Positions 46,005 to 54,433 of a DNA stretch of 64,000 nt are shown piece by piece (the first letter of the stretch is position 1; each line of letters begins with the position of its first letter). The stretch lies in the NCBI RefSeq assembly GCF_014697025.1, contig NZ_JACJRC010000003.1, positions 1 to 64,000 on the forward strand, in the 5' to 3' direction. The notes under the pieces are model-generated. The model searched no databases, was not told the origin of the DNA, and worked only from the letters and a program-made list of their open reading frames with translations. The position numbers were made by a program, and so were the translations under genes. Source of the DNA: Alkalinema sp. FACHB-956. Lineage in GTDB: Bacteria > Cyanobacteriota > Cyanobacteriia > Leptolyngbyales > Leptolyngbyaceae.

Positions 46005-47537
46005 TTAGCTAGGCACTGCGATGACATTTAAACAGTCATCTAACGCTTCCGTTGTATCTAAAGGAATCAATTGTTTCAGAAAGGGTTGATAGCGGAAAAG
46101 TTGGTAACCGTTGTCTTGAAGAAACTGAGCCACGGTGAGATTGCTGCCCTTACTGCCTGCAATATTTTCGTACAGAATGGTAGGTTTGAATTCCTTCAGC
46201 AAGCGATCGCTGCCCATCAACACCTGTAACTCATGGCCTTCAGCATCGATTTTCAGGAAATCTACCCGCGTCAAACGATGGTGATCAATCAGACTATCTA
46301 AGGTAAAACACGGCACCGCTTCATAACTGCCCTCTGGAAGATCAACATCCTCTGCACAAACTTCGTTGAGTTCACTGCTACTTTGCAGAGCTAATTTCAG
46401 AGACCCTTCGTGGTCGCTGGCAGCCCCTCGGCAAATAATCACTTGCGGCAGCTGATTAATTTCGCAGGTTTGCACCATCGCAGCCACGCATTTTGAAAAG
46501 GGTTCGATCGCCAAGACCTGGCCTTGGGTACCGACCTGCTGCGCTGCACTGAAGGTATAAATTCCCACATTGGCACCGACATCAAGAACGGTCATTCCCG
46601 GTTGAATCCGATCGCGCCAGAATTCCATCTCCGCCTCAAACCAATCCCCCGCACCCAGCAAAACGCCCGTGACTAAGCTTTGAAAACTGGCATCAATCAC
46701 AAAGTGCAATCGATCGAAGGGACAATGGGTAATGGCACTATCGAGGGGTAAATTGGCCCAGGGTGCCCGAACTGCCTGTCCACGGTGCTGATAAAATTCT
46801 GCTAACCCTAAGTCACCGAGGCTACGATAGGCTAGACACAAGCTTTGCAGAATTTCAGGTTGTTGTGGCTGTAAATCGATCGCTCGTTGCAGATTCAATA
46901 GTCCTTCCCATTGTCCACTCATCAACCGAGCCAATCCTTGCTTGAGTTGCAAAGCAACGGACTGGGGAAAGAGGGTGTCCGCGATCGTGAGAAACCGTTG
47001 GCCAAGGGGATTGTAAAAAATTGGATTGCAGTGTACGAGCGCTGCCGCACTCAGTCGTTGAGCCTGTCCGTCGCCGTTGGCCGAGGTTAAAATTACCTGT
47101 AAAAAGCGATGGCGCAGTTCAAATTCACTGGGTAAGTAAACCAACCCCAAGGGCGCAGAACGACCAATTTCAGCATTGCCAATCACCCCCGAAAACGCAA
47201 TTTGGCGAGCGTCAGCGCTATTGCCGATTAATCCCTGGGCGATCGCGAAATGGATGGCGCAGAGTGGATGCTGTCCCTGGGCGGCTTGGAGTGCCTCGAT
47301 CGCCGTTTCAAAGTAGACCGATCGTAGTTCTGAATTATCCGCCTGTTCCGCTTCGATCAACGCAATGACAGCGATGTTATTTAAATCTAACGCCGTTTGC
47401 GGATTGTCCCAATCTGTCTGGGCTAAGCCTGTGTAGAGTTGCGATTGGAGATCGGAGTCTAAGGGAATTTCTAGACGCTCTAGGTATTGGAGATAGGTGC
47501 GAGCGGTCGCAGGGAGTTCGGAAAGTTGGGGATGCAT
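46005..47537 (-). CDS. FkbM-family methyltransferase with helical-repeat N-terminus
   Basis: 510 residues. The N-terminal 290 residues look like degenerate TPR repeats (QLKQGLARLMSGQWEGLLNL, LCLAYRSLGDLGLAEFYQHR). The C-terminal domain is FkbM: MTVLDVGANVGIYTFSAAQQ, LAIEPFSK and VDFLKIDAEGHELQVLMG. The TPR part may bind a protein or glycan acceptor. ATG 47537 is used; an in-frame GTG at 47552 exists. Same direction as and close to the ligase-like gene. Confidence 0.85.
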   Translation of the reverse strand: MHPQLSELPATARTYLQYLERLEIPLDSDLQSQLYTGLAQTDWDNPQTALDLNNIAVIALIEAEQADNSELRSVYFETAIEALQAAQGQHPLCAIHFAIAQGLIGNSADARQIAFSGVIGNAEIGRSAPLGLVYLPSEFELRHRFLQVILTSANGDGQAQRLSAAALVHCNPIFYNPLGQRFLTIADTLFPQSVALQLKQGLARLMSGQWEGLLNLQRAIDLQPQQPEILQSLCLAYRSLGDLGLAEFYQHRGQAVRAPWANLPLDSAITHCPFDRLHFVIDASFQSLVTGVLLGAGDWFEAEMEFWRDRIQPGMTVLDVGANVGIYTFSAAQQVGTQGQVLAIEPFSKCVAAMVQTCEINQLPQVIICRGAASDHEGSLKLALQSSSELNEVCAEDVDLPEGSYEAVPCFTLDSLIDHHRLTRVDFLKIDAEGHELQVLMGSDRLLKEFKPTILYENIAGSKGSNLTVAQFLQDNGYQLFRYQPFLKQLIPLDTTEALDDCLNVIAVPS

Positions 47538-47666
47538 GACAGAAAGGGGCACTCTGAAAATGGAACTTCAAACCAGATATTCAACCATTCACGGGACAGC
47601 ATAACCGCCTAGTCAAAGTATGCCTTTTGTGGATGGGAAAATGAACATTCTCAGTCAAATCGTCAT

Positions 47667-50396
47667 CTAGCGATCGCGGGACTTGGGAGAGACGGCTTCG
47701 ACCAGCTTTGTTTGCAAGGGCTCTAGCAGGGTATCCAGTTGTGGATCGTAAAATATACGCGGAAAGACATCGGGCATTAATACCGTAGTACCGACGTTAT
47801 CTGATACGGTGAGAAAATCGCTGGGCAGGGGGCCGTCAATATGACGACTGAGCACACCAAACCCGACCCGCGATCGACGGGCTGGATTGGCTGGAGCATT
47901 GAGCTTAATCCATTGGTCAAAGGAGGCCGATCGTTCCATAGAGGCTTGCAATTGCTCCATCATGCCTGGTGGTGGCGCATCTGAGATGCTATTGACCCAG
48001 GCGGCAGTGAGTTGCTCAGGGCGTTGGTTCGGTTGTGTCCAAGCTGCGATCGTCGCGGATAAGGTGGGTGACAGTTCTGCTTTCAAGGTATCACTGAGGG
48101 CCTGATTGTTAGCAAGGTCGATCGCCGCTTGTAATGGTTTGTAGTTGCTGGCTTGAGCGTCTTCCTTCGCTCCGGTTAAATTACCCATCCACCAGCGCAC
48201 TCGACTGCGATAGAACCGTAGTGATTGAATCAGTATTTCATTTTGTGCTTGACTCAAGAAATCAGTCAGAATGCCCTCCGATCGTTTCAGCACTTGGTCA
48301 AATAAGGGTTTTTGTTTAGCATCGCGCCAGAGGGGACTGGCCATAAAGTTGGGGTCACGGATGACTTCCAGGGCGATCGCTTCGATCGCACGATCCAGTT
48401 GATTGTCGTAGAGCAAACTCAAGCCTAAGCCATAGAGCACACCGCGCTTCGCAGGCAGCAGCTTCGCCGCTTGGGCAAATTCCTGGGCAGCTGCTTTGGG
48501 TTCGCGATTGAGTAACAGCCAGCCCAGATTCGTATGGCCAAATTCCTGGGAGGCCGTCATTTGATTGGCGTTGCGGAACGTGCCGATCGCCTGTTCCAAT
48601 AACTGCGGATTGGAGGTTTTTAGGCCCACATCCCCCAGATTCCAAGCCAATTGGTAGGCATAGTAAGGTTCCCACGGCGCAACTTTGGTGGCATCGGTAA
48701 GGGACTGCACAAAACGATCGAAAAATGCCTGTTTCTCTTCCGGGATTTTGCTAGTTTCCACCTGCTGTAGGGCATTGAATCCCTGGCTGGACAATAACCA
48801 ACCCTGGTAAATCGGCCAGAGGGATACAATCACAAGTAGTAATGCGCTAATAGCTCCGATCGGAATGATTGTAGAAATTCTAGAACGACCCTGCGATCGA
48901 ACGTCTGAAAATTCATTCTCTTGATCCTCTGCAAATAATTCACTGGAACCATTGCGGCAACTACTAATAATGACTGAGAGAATCACCACAATCATGCCGC
49001 TGATACAGAGGTTATCCAATTGGTAATCACTCAGACTTTGTAATGCATAGGCAAACAGACTTGCGAATAGGCAATAGATCAAGGGAGAATGCCGATCGCG
49101 ATCGCGCCACCATTGGAAGCCCAATAGTCCGATCGTGGCAACCCCCAACCCCAGTCCCGGCAAACCCAATTCTGCCCAAAGCTGCGCTGGGGTACTATGC
49201 AGCTGAAAAGCCCATTCTGCTTCCTGTCCAGCCCAATCCGGTCGGTATTGTTGGTAGAGCAATGGCACCGATCCCAACCCTTGTCCGGTGATGGGACGGC
49301 TTAGCCCCATCTTCCAGCCCGTCACCAGGGTAATCAGCCGATAGCCAAATTCTCCGGGGACATAGCCCCCCTGAAGGGCGCGAAAAATTCCCTGGAGACG
49401 ACCGGTGCTGACCACTAGTGCCAGCATTAAGCCAACAATGCCCAGCCCAGCGAGTACATATTGCTTGGGTAATGCGGTTTTGGGCAGACGATCGAGGGCG
49501 TGATCCCTTCCGAGATCGTATACGCGATCGGAGAGTTGAGGGTCTGGCCCTTGCTCCGGCGCTTGAACCTTTTGGCGAATTTGTATTTGACTAGTTAGGT
49601 GCACAGCCCCCAAGGCAACAAGAACGACAACCACCGTGAGTAACGCACTCCGGGATGCCGTTGTATAGAGATCCAGGAAACCTAATCCTGCACCACCCCA
49701 CCAGAGCCATTTGCGCATGCCCTTATTTTCTAGCCCCAGCCCAATCAGTAACGGAATCGCTAGGAGTAAATAACCCGCAACATAATTCTGATGGCCGATC
49801 GGAGCCCAATTCCGATTTTCCAACACCGATAAATTGAACGGCAGTGAAACGCCTGTCGTTTGCTGGAGCGCTTGCAGCCGTTGTAACGTAGGCAACCAGG
49901 TTTGGCTAGCCCATAACCCCAAACTCGTGGCAATAAACCCCAAACTCAAATAGCCTTGCCATTGCAGTAGCTGTATCCTTCGGTGTGTGGTTGTCAGCCA
50001 GTGATTCAGGGCGTAGAGCGTCGCAATTAAACACAGGGCTGCGGCTCCATACCAGCGCGCTTGGGTAGGAAACACTGCGGTGATGGATGACAGGACGATC
50101 GTGACGATCGCGGCGATCGCGATCCCATCCCACCCCTGCCCTAGGGGAAGCCAGCGTCGAGTTTGCAACCCTTGCCCCAGCAGCCACAGCACCGGACAGA
50201 GCAACGCCACCTGCCAAATAAACACCCACGGCCAAGACACCACCACCGTACTGCTATCCGGGAGCAGCGTGAACAGTGCGTAGAGTGCTGCGGTCAAGAG
50301 TGCCAAGAGCGGACGGGAAGCAGACGTTTGGGCCGCAGCAGAATCGGGGGCAGATGAATCGGGCATAGAGGAATCGGGCATGGGGGATTCGGGCAT
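47667..50396 (-). CDS. O-antigen ligase / Wzy_C-family membrane protein with TPR-like C-terminus
   Basis: 909 residues. About 12 membrane helices lie in the first 500 residues. A large periplasmic segment contains the family region GRPITGQGLGSVPLLYQQYR and ETEWAFQLHSTPAQLWAELG-like sequence with the conserved His. The C-terminal 370 residues are helical repeats (EFGHTNLGWLLLNREPKAAA). The Wzy_C superfamily includes O-antigen ligases, polymerases and pilin-specific O-oligosaccharyltransferases. Position near pilA makes the last role possible but unproven. The start lies in a 15-bp repeat that offers several in-frame ATGs (50396, 50381, 50366); the first is chosen. Confidence 0.85.
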   Translation of the reverse strand: MPESPMPDSSMPDSSAPDSAAAQTSASRPLLALLTAALYALFTLLPDSSTVVVSWPWVFIWQVALLCPVLWLLGQGLQTRRWLPLGQGWDGIAIAAIVTIVLSSITAVFPTQARWYGAAALCLIATLYALNHWLTTTHRRIQLLQWQGYLSLGFIATSLGLWASQTWLPTLQRLQALQQTTGVSLPFNLSVLENRNWAPIGHQNYVAGYLLLAIPLLIGLGLENKGMRKWLWWGGAGLGFLDLYTTASRSALLTVVVVLVALGAVHLTSQIQIRQKVQAPEQGPDPQLSDRVYDLGRDHALDRLPKTALPKQYVLAGLGIVGLMLALVVSTGRLQGIFRALQGGYVPGEFGYRLITLVTGWKMGLSRPITGQGLGSVPLLYQQYRPDWAGQEAEWAFQLHSTPAQLWAELGLPGLGLGVATIGLLGFQWWRDRDRHSPLIYCLFASLFAYALQSLSDYQLDNLCISGMIVVILSVIISSCRNGSSELFAEDQENEFSDVRSQGRSRISTIIPIGAISALLLVIVSLWPIYQGWLLSSQGFNALQQVETSKIPEEKQAFFDRFVQSLTDATKVAPWEPYYAYQLAWNLGDVGLKTSNPQLLEQAIGTFRNANQMTASQEFGHTNLGWLLLNREPKAAAQEFAQAAKLLPAKRGVLYGLGLSLLYDNQLDRAIEAIALEVIRDPNFMASPLWRDAKQKPLFDQVLKRSEGILTDFLSQAQNEILIQSLRFYRSRVRWWMGNLTGAKEDAQASNYKPLQAAIDLANNQALSDTLKAELSPTLSATIAAWTQPNQRPEQLTAAWVNSISDAPPPGMMEQLQASMERSASFDQWIKLNAPANPARRSRVGFGVLSRHIDGPLPSDFLTVSDNVGTTVLMPDVFPRIFYDPQLDTLLEPLQTKLVEAVSPKSRDR

Positions 50397-50400
50397 GGAG
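50356..50400. repeat. 15-bp repeats across the ligase start codon
   Basis: GAATCGGGCATAGAG (50356), GAATCGGGCATGGGG (50371) and GATTCGGGCATGGAG (50386). Each unit contains a minus-strand ATG followed by Pro-Asp/Glu-Ser, so each copy is a potential start. Confidence 0.88.
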
Positions 50401-50427
50401 ATTACCTGACAGGGCAGTAGCAGCAGA

Positions 50428-51879
50428 CTAGTATGCGCCTTTTCCAAAAAGCACAATTTTGATGGTTTGGAGCAAAATTTCTAGATCTAAATTGAGTGAC
50501 CAGTGATCGATGTAATACAAATCGAGGCGAGCCGCGTCACTAAACTCATCAATGTCCGATCGGCCAGAAATCTGCCACAGGCCCGTCATTCCCGGCAGCA
50601 CTTGGTGGCGGATATGGTGCCATTCATCAAACCGTTCCACATCTCGCAAGGGAAGCGGACGGGGGCCAACCAAGCTCATCTGACCCAGCAACACGTTAAA
50701 TAACTGCGGCAATTCATCCAAACTGGTGCGACGCAAAAATCGACCGATCGGCGTGACGCGGGGATCCTCCTTCAGTTTGAACATGATGCCATCTTGGCTC
50801 TGATTCTGGGCTTCCAACGCCGCTTGCAGTTGGGCGGCATTGCGATACATCGTGCGGAATTTCCAAATCCGGAAGGGGTGGCCATGGAGACCAATGCGTT
50901 CCTGGCGAAAGAAGATACTGCCGGGGGAGTCGAGTTTCAGCGCGATCGCAACTCCAACAAATAACGGCAACAGCAAGATGAGACCGAGGGATGCGCCCAC
51001 CATATCCACCCCGCGCTTGACCCGATAGTCCCAGCCCGTTAGCAAAGGCGGTTCTAGACGCAGGGTGGGCACTCCAGCAAAAATTTCGGGAACGCCACGA
51101 CGGTGCAACGTTTCCACACTGGAGGGCAACAGCCGCAGCACAATCCCCGATCGCCGCAACTGCCAGTAAAGCTGCGAGGCCAATTCCGTTTGTGGCAAAC
51201 TTTCCGCTAGCACTTCCTGGGTGCCGGAGGCCAAGATCGATCGGGTAATGGCCTGACTGGTGGCCATGGAGGATAAGGCCGCCCCCACAATGCGATAGCG
51301 CGGTTGTCGTTGTAGGACGCGGGCTAATTTGGGCAACCGCGCCGCTGGGGCAATTAAAAAGACCTTCGTCGGTGCTTGTAACCGTTCCAGAGCCTGCAAA
51401 ATCAAGCTGGATAGCAGCCGAAAACTCACCACCAGCACAATGCTACTCATCCAGGCAGTCATCACCAACGATCGGGGCGGCGCGAGTTTGGGATCATAGA
51501 AATACTGGCTGACTAGGGAGAGGAGATAAACCAGGCTGACCAATTGGCCCGATCGCACATAGTCCTTTGCCCGTGCTGTCGCTTGGTACAGTCCGCCCCA
51601 GGCAAAAACGCCCAAGGTAATGCCCGCGAACGCCCAGAACAGCCCCGGCAAGCCCAGCCACAGCCCCCAATCCAATTGCGGCGGCAAGGGAGAATAAAAC
51701 TGGTTGAGAAAAACGGCAATCCCCCAGGAAATCGCCAGCGACACCACATCTCCGAGTAACCACGTCAAGACCTTAACCCAGCGCCAGTAACGGAGGGGTT
51801 GGGGCAGTTGCTTCGTGGGCGCACGCAGGTCTTGCGGGCCTTTGAGGTCGATCGATGTGCGATCGGGTAGATTCGCCAT
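50428..51879 (-). CDS. Polyprenyl-phosphate sugar-1-phosphate transferase (WcaJ/WbaP type)
   Basis: 483 residues. Five N-terminal membrane helices, a CoA-binding-like middle domain and the C-terminal bacterial sugar transferase domain: RVKRGVDMVGASLGLILLLP, KLDSPGSIFFRQERIGLHG, FRTMYRNA, RRTSLDELPQLFNVLLGQMS and LPGMTGLWQISGR. It loads the first sugar phosphate onto undecaprenyl phosphate to start exopolysaccharide or O-glycan synthesis. The ligase-like gene begins 31 bases downstream, so they are one transcript. Starts at 51894 and 51930 (TTG) are also open. Confidence 0.93.
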   Translation of the reverse strand: MANLPDRTSIDLKGPQDLRAPTKQLPQPLRYWRWVKVLTWLLGDVVSLAISWGIAVFLNQFYSPLPPQLDWGLWLGLPGLFWAFAGITLGVFAWGGLYQATARAKDYVRSGQLVSLVYLLSLVSQYFYDPKLAPPRSLVMTAWMSSIVLVVSFRLLSSLILQALERLQAPTKVFLIAPAARLPKLARVLQRQPRYRIVGAALSSMATSQAITRSILASGTQEVLAESLPQTELASQLYWQLRRSGIVLRLLPSSVETLHRRGVPEIFAGVPTLRLEPPLLTGWDYRVKRGVDMVGASLGLILLLPLFVGVAIALKLDSPGSIFFRQERIGLHGHPFRIWKFRTMYRNAAQLQAALEAQNQSQDGIMFKLKEDPRVTPIGRFLRRTSLDELPQLFNVLLGQMSLVGPRPLPLRDVERFDEWHHIRHQVLPGMTGLWQISGRSDIDEFSDAARLDLYYIDHWSLNLDLEILLQTIKIVLFGKGAY

Positions 51880-52201
51880 GCCGCGATACAGCATCCTGAA
51901 ACATCCGGGAAAAGTGCGAAAGGAGCTCAATGGGCAATCTTGGCCAACGGCTCTGCTCCTCTGCGGTATGAACCGATCGGGTCAGCCAACTGGCTCAAAA
52001 TCATCCTAGGAAACCCGTAGGAAACACTTAAGAGTATTCCGCAGTTAGCTGGAAAAACGATCAGCCCAATCGCTGTCCGGATCCTTAAAATTCTAAGAGG
52101 ACAACGGGACAACCCTAGCGTTCTTAGCTATCCTGTCGAATAGCTGTCAAATCGCGCTGTCAAAAGCGCTGTCAAATCGCGATTGTGGGAAGGGCGAATC
52201 A
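51880..52201. other. Divergent spacer before 6-phosphogluconolactonase
   Basis: Near the right end a 12-13-bp unit GCTGTCAAATCGC is repeated three times (52143-52180), 20 bases before the pgl start. Nothing else is recognised. Confidence 0.5.
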
Positions 52202-52954
52202 ATGGGCACAGCAGGAAGAATTGAAATTTTGCCAGATGTGGCAGGTGTGGTTACCCGATCGCGGGCATTGATCGTAGAGCGCTTACAAACGGCGATCGCA
52301 GAGCGGGGGATCGCAACCATCGCCCTCTCCGGGGGCAGTACCCCGCAGCCGTTGTACGAACAACTGGCCACAGAAAATTTGCCATGGGAGAAGATTCATC
52401 TCTTTTGGGGAGACGAGCGCTATGTCCCCTACGACCATCCGGATAGTAACTACCGCATGGTGAAACGAGCCTGGATCGATCGGGTCGGCTTACCCTCCGA
52501 AAATATTCACCCCATGCCCACCCAGTTTGCGGATCCTGCCAGCGCCGCCATTCAGCACGAAGCTGATTTACGCATTTTCTTCACCACCTACTTTGCCGAT
52601 TCACCCCCTACGGAATGGCCTGCGTTGGATGTGATTCTATTAGGCATGGGGGACGATGCCCATACGGCCTCGTTATTTCCTGGTACCGCTGCACTGCAAG
52701 TGCGCGATCGCTGGATCACCGTGGGGGAAAAATCCGGCCAACCTCGATTAACCTTCACGATTCCCTTGATTAATGCCGCCCGCAGCGTCATTTTTATGTT
52801 GGCAGGTGCAAATAAACAAGCAGCCTTGCAGCACGTCTTTGCCTTGGAAGCGGATGACTTTCTATATCCATCTCGGTTCATTCAACCCCAGGGTGAACTT
52901 TGGTGGATTATGGATCAAGCAGCGGCACAGGGGCTACCAGAGACAATGGCCTAG
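52202..52954 (+). CDS. pgl: 6-phosphogluconolactonase
   Basis: 250 residues. Hydrolyses 6-phosphogluconolactone in the oxidative pentose-phosphate pathway. Family motifs are clear: IALSGGSTPQPLYEQLA, HLFWGDERYVPYDHPDSNYR and DVILLGMGDDAHTASLFPG. Length is standard. AGG lies about nine bases before the ATG. An 18-bp tandem repeat starts within the stop region. Confidence 0.96.
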   Translation: MGTAGRIEILPDVAGVVTRSRALIVERLQTAIAERGIATIALSGGSTPQPLYEQLATENLPWEKIHLFWGDERYVPYDHPDSNYRMVKRAWIDRVGLPSENIHPMPTQFADPASAAIQHEADLRIFFTTYFADSPPTEWPALDVILLGMGDDAHTASLFPGTAALQVRDRWITVGEKSGQPRLTFTIPLINAARSVIFMLAGANKQAALQHVFALEADDFLYPSRFIQPQGELWWIMDQAAAQGLPETMA

Positions 52955-53010
52955 TGAACCTAGATTGCCTAGTCAACCTAGATTACCTAGTGAACCTAGA
53001 TTGCCTAATT
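52950..53010. repeat. 18-bp tandem repeat covering the pgl stop codon
   Basis: CCTAGTGAACCTAGATTG (52950), CCTAGTCAACCTAGATTA (52968), CCTAGTGAACCTAGATTG (52986) and a partial copy. The pgl TAG (52952-52954) is part of the first unit. Confidence 0.9.
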
Positions 53011-53100
53011 CAATACATCGCCTGTTCAAGACTTTGATTTCCGGTTCAAGACTCTGATTTTTTGAGGTAATTCTTCGCTTGGCTGCTCGGTAATGTTAAG

Positions 53101-53208
53101 TTCTCTGTACTTAAATTTCTCTGTACTTAAATTTCTCTGTACTTAAATTACCCTGCACGTAGTTTCTCTACACGTAATTTCTCTGCACATAATTTCTCTG
53201 TACTTAAG
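53101..53208. repeat. 15-16-bp tandem repeats upstream of the FHA gene
   Basis: About seven copies of a unit near TTCTCTGTACTTAAAT, the first three almost exact (53101, 53117, 53133), later ones diverged. They lie in the promoter/leader of the zinc-ribbon FHA gene. A 20-bp pair (GTTCAAGACT(T/C)TGATTT) is also present at 53026-53060. Confidence 0.88.
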
Positions 53209-53231
53209 CATCCTTCTGTCCTAGTTTGATC

Positions 53232-54035
53232 ATGATTAGCTGTCCCAACTGTAACCACCAAAATCCTGCCGGTGCTGTGCAATGTGAGTCGTGCTTTACC
53301 CCATTGCCGACCCTATCCTCCTGCCCCAACTGTGGTGCGTCGATTCAATCAGATGCCAGTTTCTGCGGTCAGTGTGGGTTTAATCTGCAAACGATCGCAG
53401 CCCCAGCTTCTACACCAGTTTCCGCCCCAAGTTCCACCCCAGCTTCTACACCAGTGGCCGCTGCCGCTTCTGCGCCACCCCCACCGCCCCTAGACCCGGA
53501 TGCGATCGCCGCTGCATTTCCCGATCTCATCCCTCCGGATCCCATCATCATTCCCGAGCCGATCGTGGCGGTTCCGCCCCCACCCGTTCCCGTAGCCAAT
53601 GCCCCAAGCGAGGCTTCTCCCGCAGCGCCCCTGCCGCCCGTCGAAGTGCGCCCCACCCTGAACCTGTCTCAAGGGAGAGTGCCTGAGGGCCATACTCAGC
53701 TACAAATGCAAACCGCTAAGTTGCTGCACCTACAAACCAATGTGGTGATTGAGTTACCCCAGGGGGTTCCCGTGGTTCACATTGGCAAGCCCAACGATCG
53801 CATCCCCCCCGATATTGATGTATCCGGCTTTCCCAATTCCGAAATCGTCTCTCGGATCCATGCAGATATTCGCGTGGAGGGGGATGTGTACTTTGTAGAA
53901 GACGTGGGCAGTTCCAACGGCACCTATGTCAACAACTCGCCCTTACCGGTGGGCAGCCGCTACCGCCTGCGTCCAGGTGATCGAGTCTCCCTGGGCAAGG
54001 GGGATAAAGTCACCTTTCTATTTCAGCTCACGTAA
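53232..54035 (+). CDS. Double zinc-ribbon and FHA-domain protein
   Basis: 267 residues from ATG 53232. The N-terminus has two zinc ribbons (CPNCNHQNPAGAVQCESC and CPNCGASIQSDASFCGQCG). A Pro/Ala-rich linker (55-145) follows, then a C-terminal FHA domain (VVHIGKPNDRIPPDIDVSGF, VSRIHADIRV, EDVGSSNGTYVNN) that binds phospho-Thr peptides. It is likely a soluble adaptor in Ser/Thr kinase signalling; a kinase-like FHA protein is encoded next. Confidence 0.92.
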   Translation: MISCPNCNHQNPAGAVQCESCFTPLPTLSSCPNCGASIQSDASFCGQCGFNLQTIAAPASTPVSAPSSTPASTPVAAAASAPPPPPLDPDAIAAAFPDLIPPDPIIIPEPIVAVPPPPVPVANAPSEASPAAPLPPVEVRPTLNLSQGRVPEGHTQLQMQTAKLLHLQTNVVIELPQGVPVVHIGKPNDRIPPDIDVSGFPNSEIVSRIHADIRVEGDVYFVEDVGSSNGTYVNNSPLPVGSRYRLRPGDRVSLGKGDKVTFLFQLT

Positions 54036-54433
54036 TTCCTTTAACGATTTCCCGTTCGTCCCGTCCCTCAGCTCTTTCGATCTTCCCTGAACAACGGCCC
54101 TCGGAGTTTTTACCTTTTTAAGAGAGCCTGGGGGGAGATCGAGCGTTTGAGCATCCAGTGCGTCAGTTCTGGAAAATTGACGGACTCTGCGGTTCGGAAA
54201 CCAACTGCTAGGTTAGGATGAGTTGGGCAAGCGTGCTGTTCATGCAAACTATACCGATCGTTCACTGAATTTATTCAAAATACCGATTTAATTTGAGTTA
54301 TTGTTTTGAATTATTTGAGTTCCAACTTTGAGTTCCAACCAGTAGATTATCGGGAATAATGCCTTCAGAAAGCAAAATTCGTGATATTTGATTCAATATT
54401 CGTTCTCCAGTTGTGTTTCGCTGAGATAATCGT
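54036..54433. other. AT-rich spacer between the two FHA genes
   Basis: No supported gene. TTTGAGTTCCAAC occurs twice at about 54317-54345. A promoter for the downstream gene is expected but not assignable. Confidence 0.4.
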
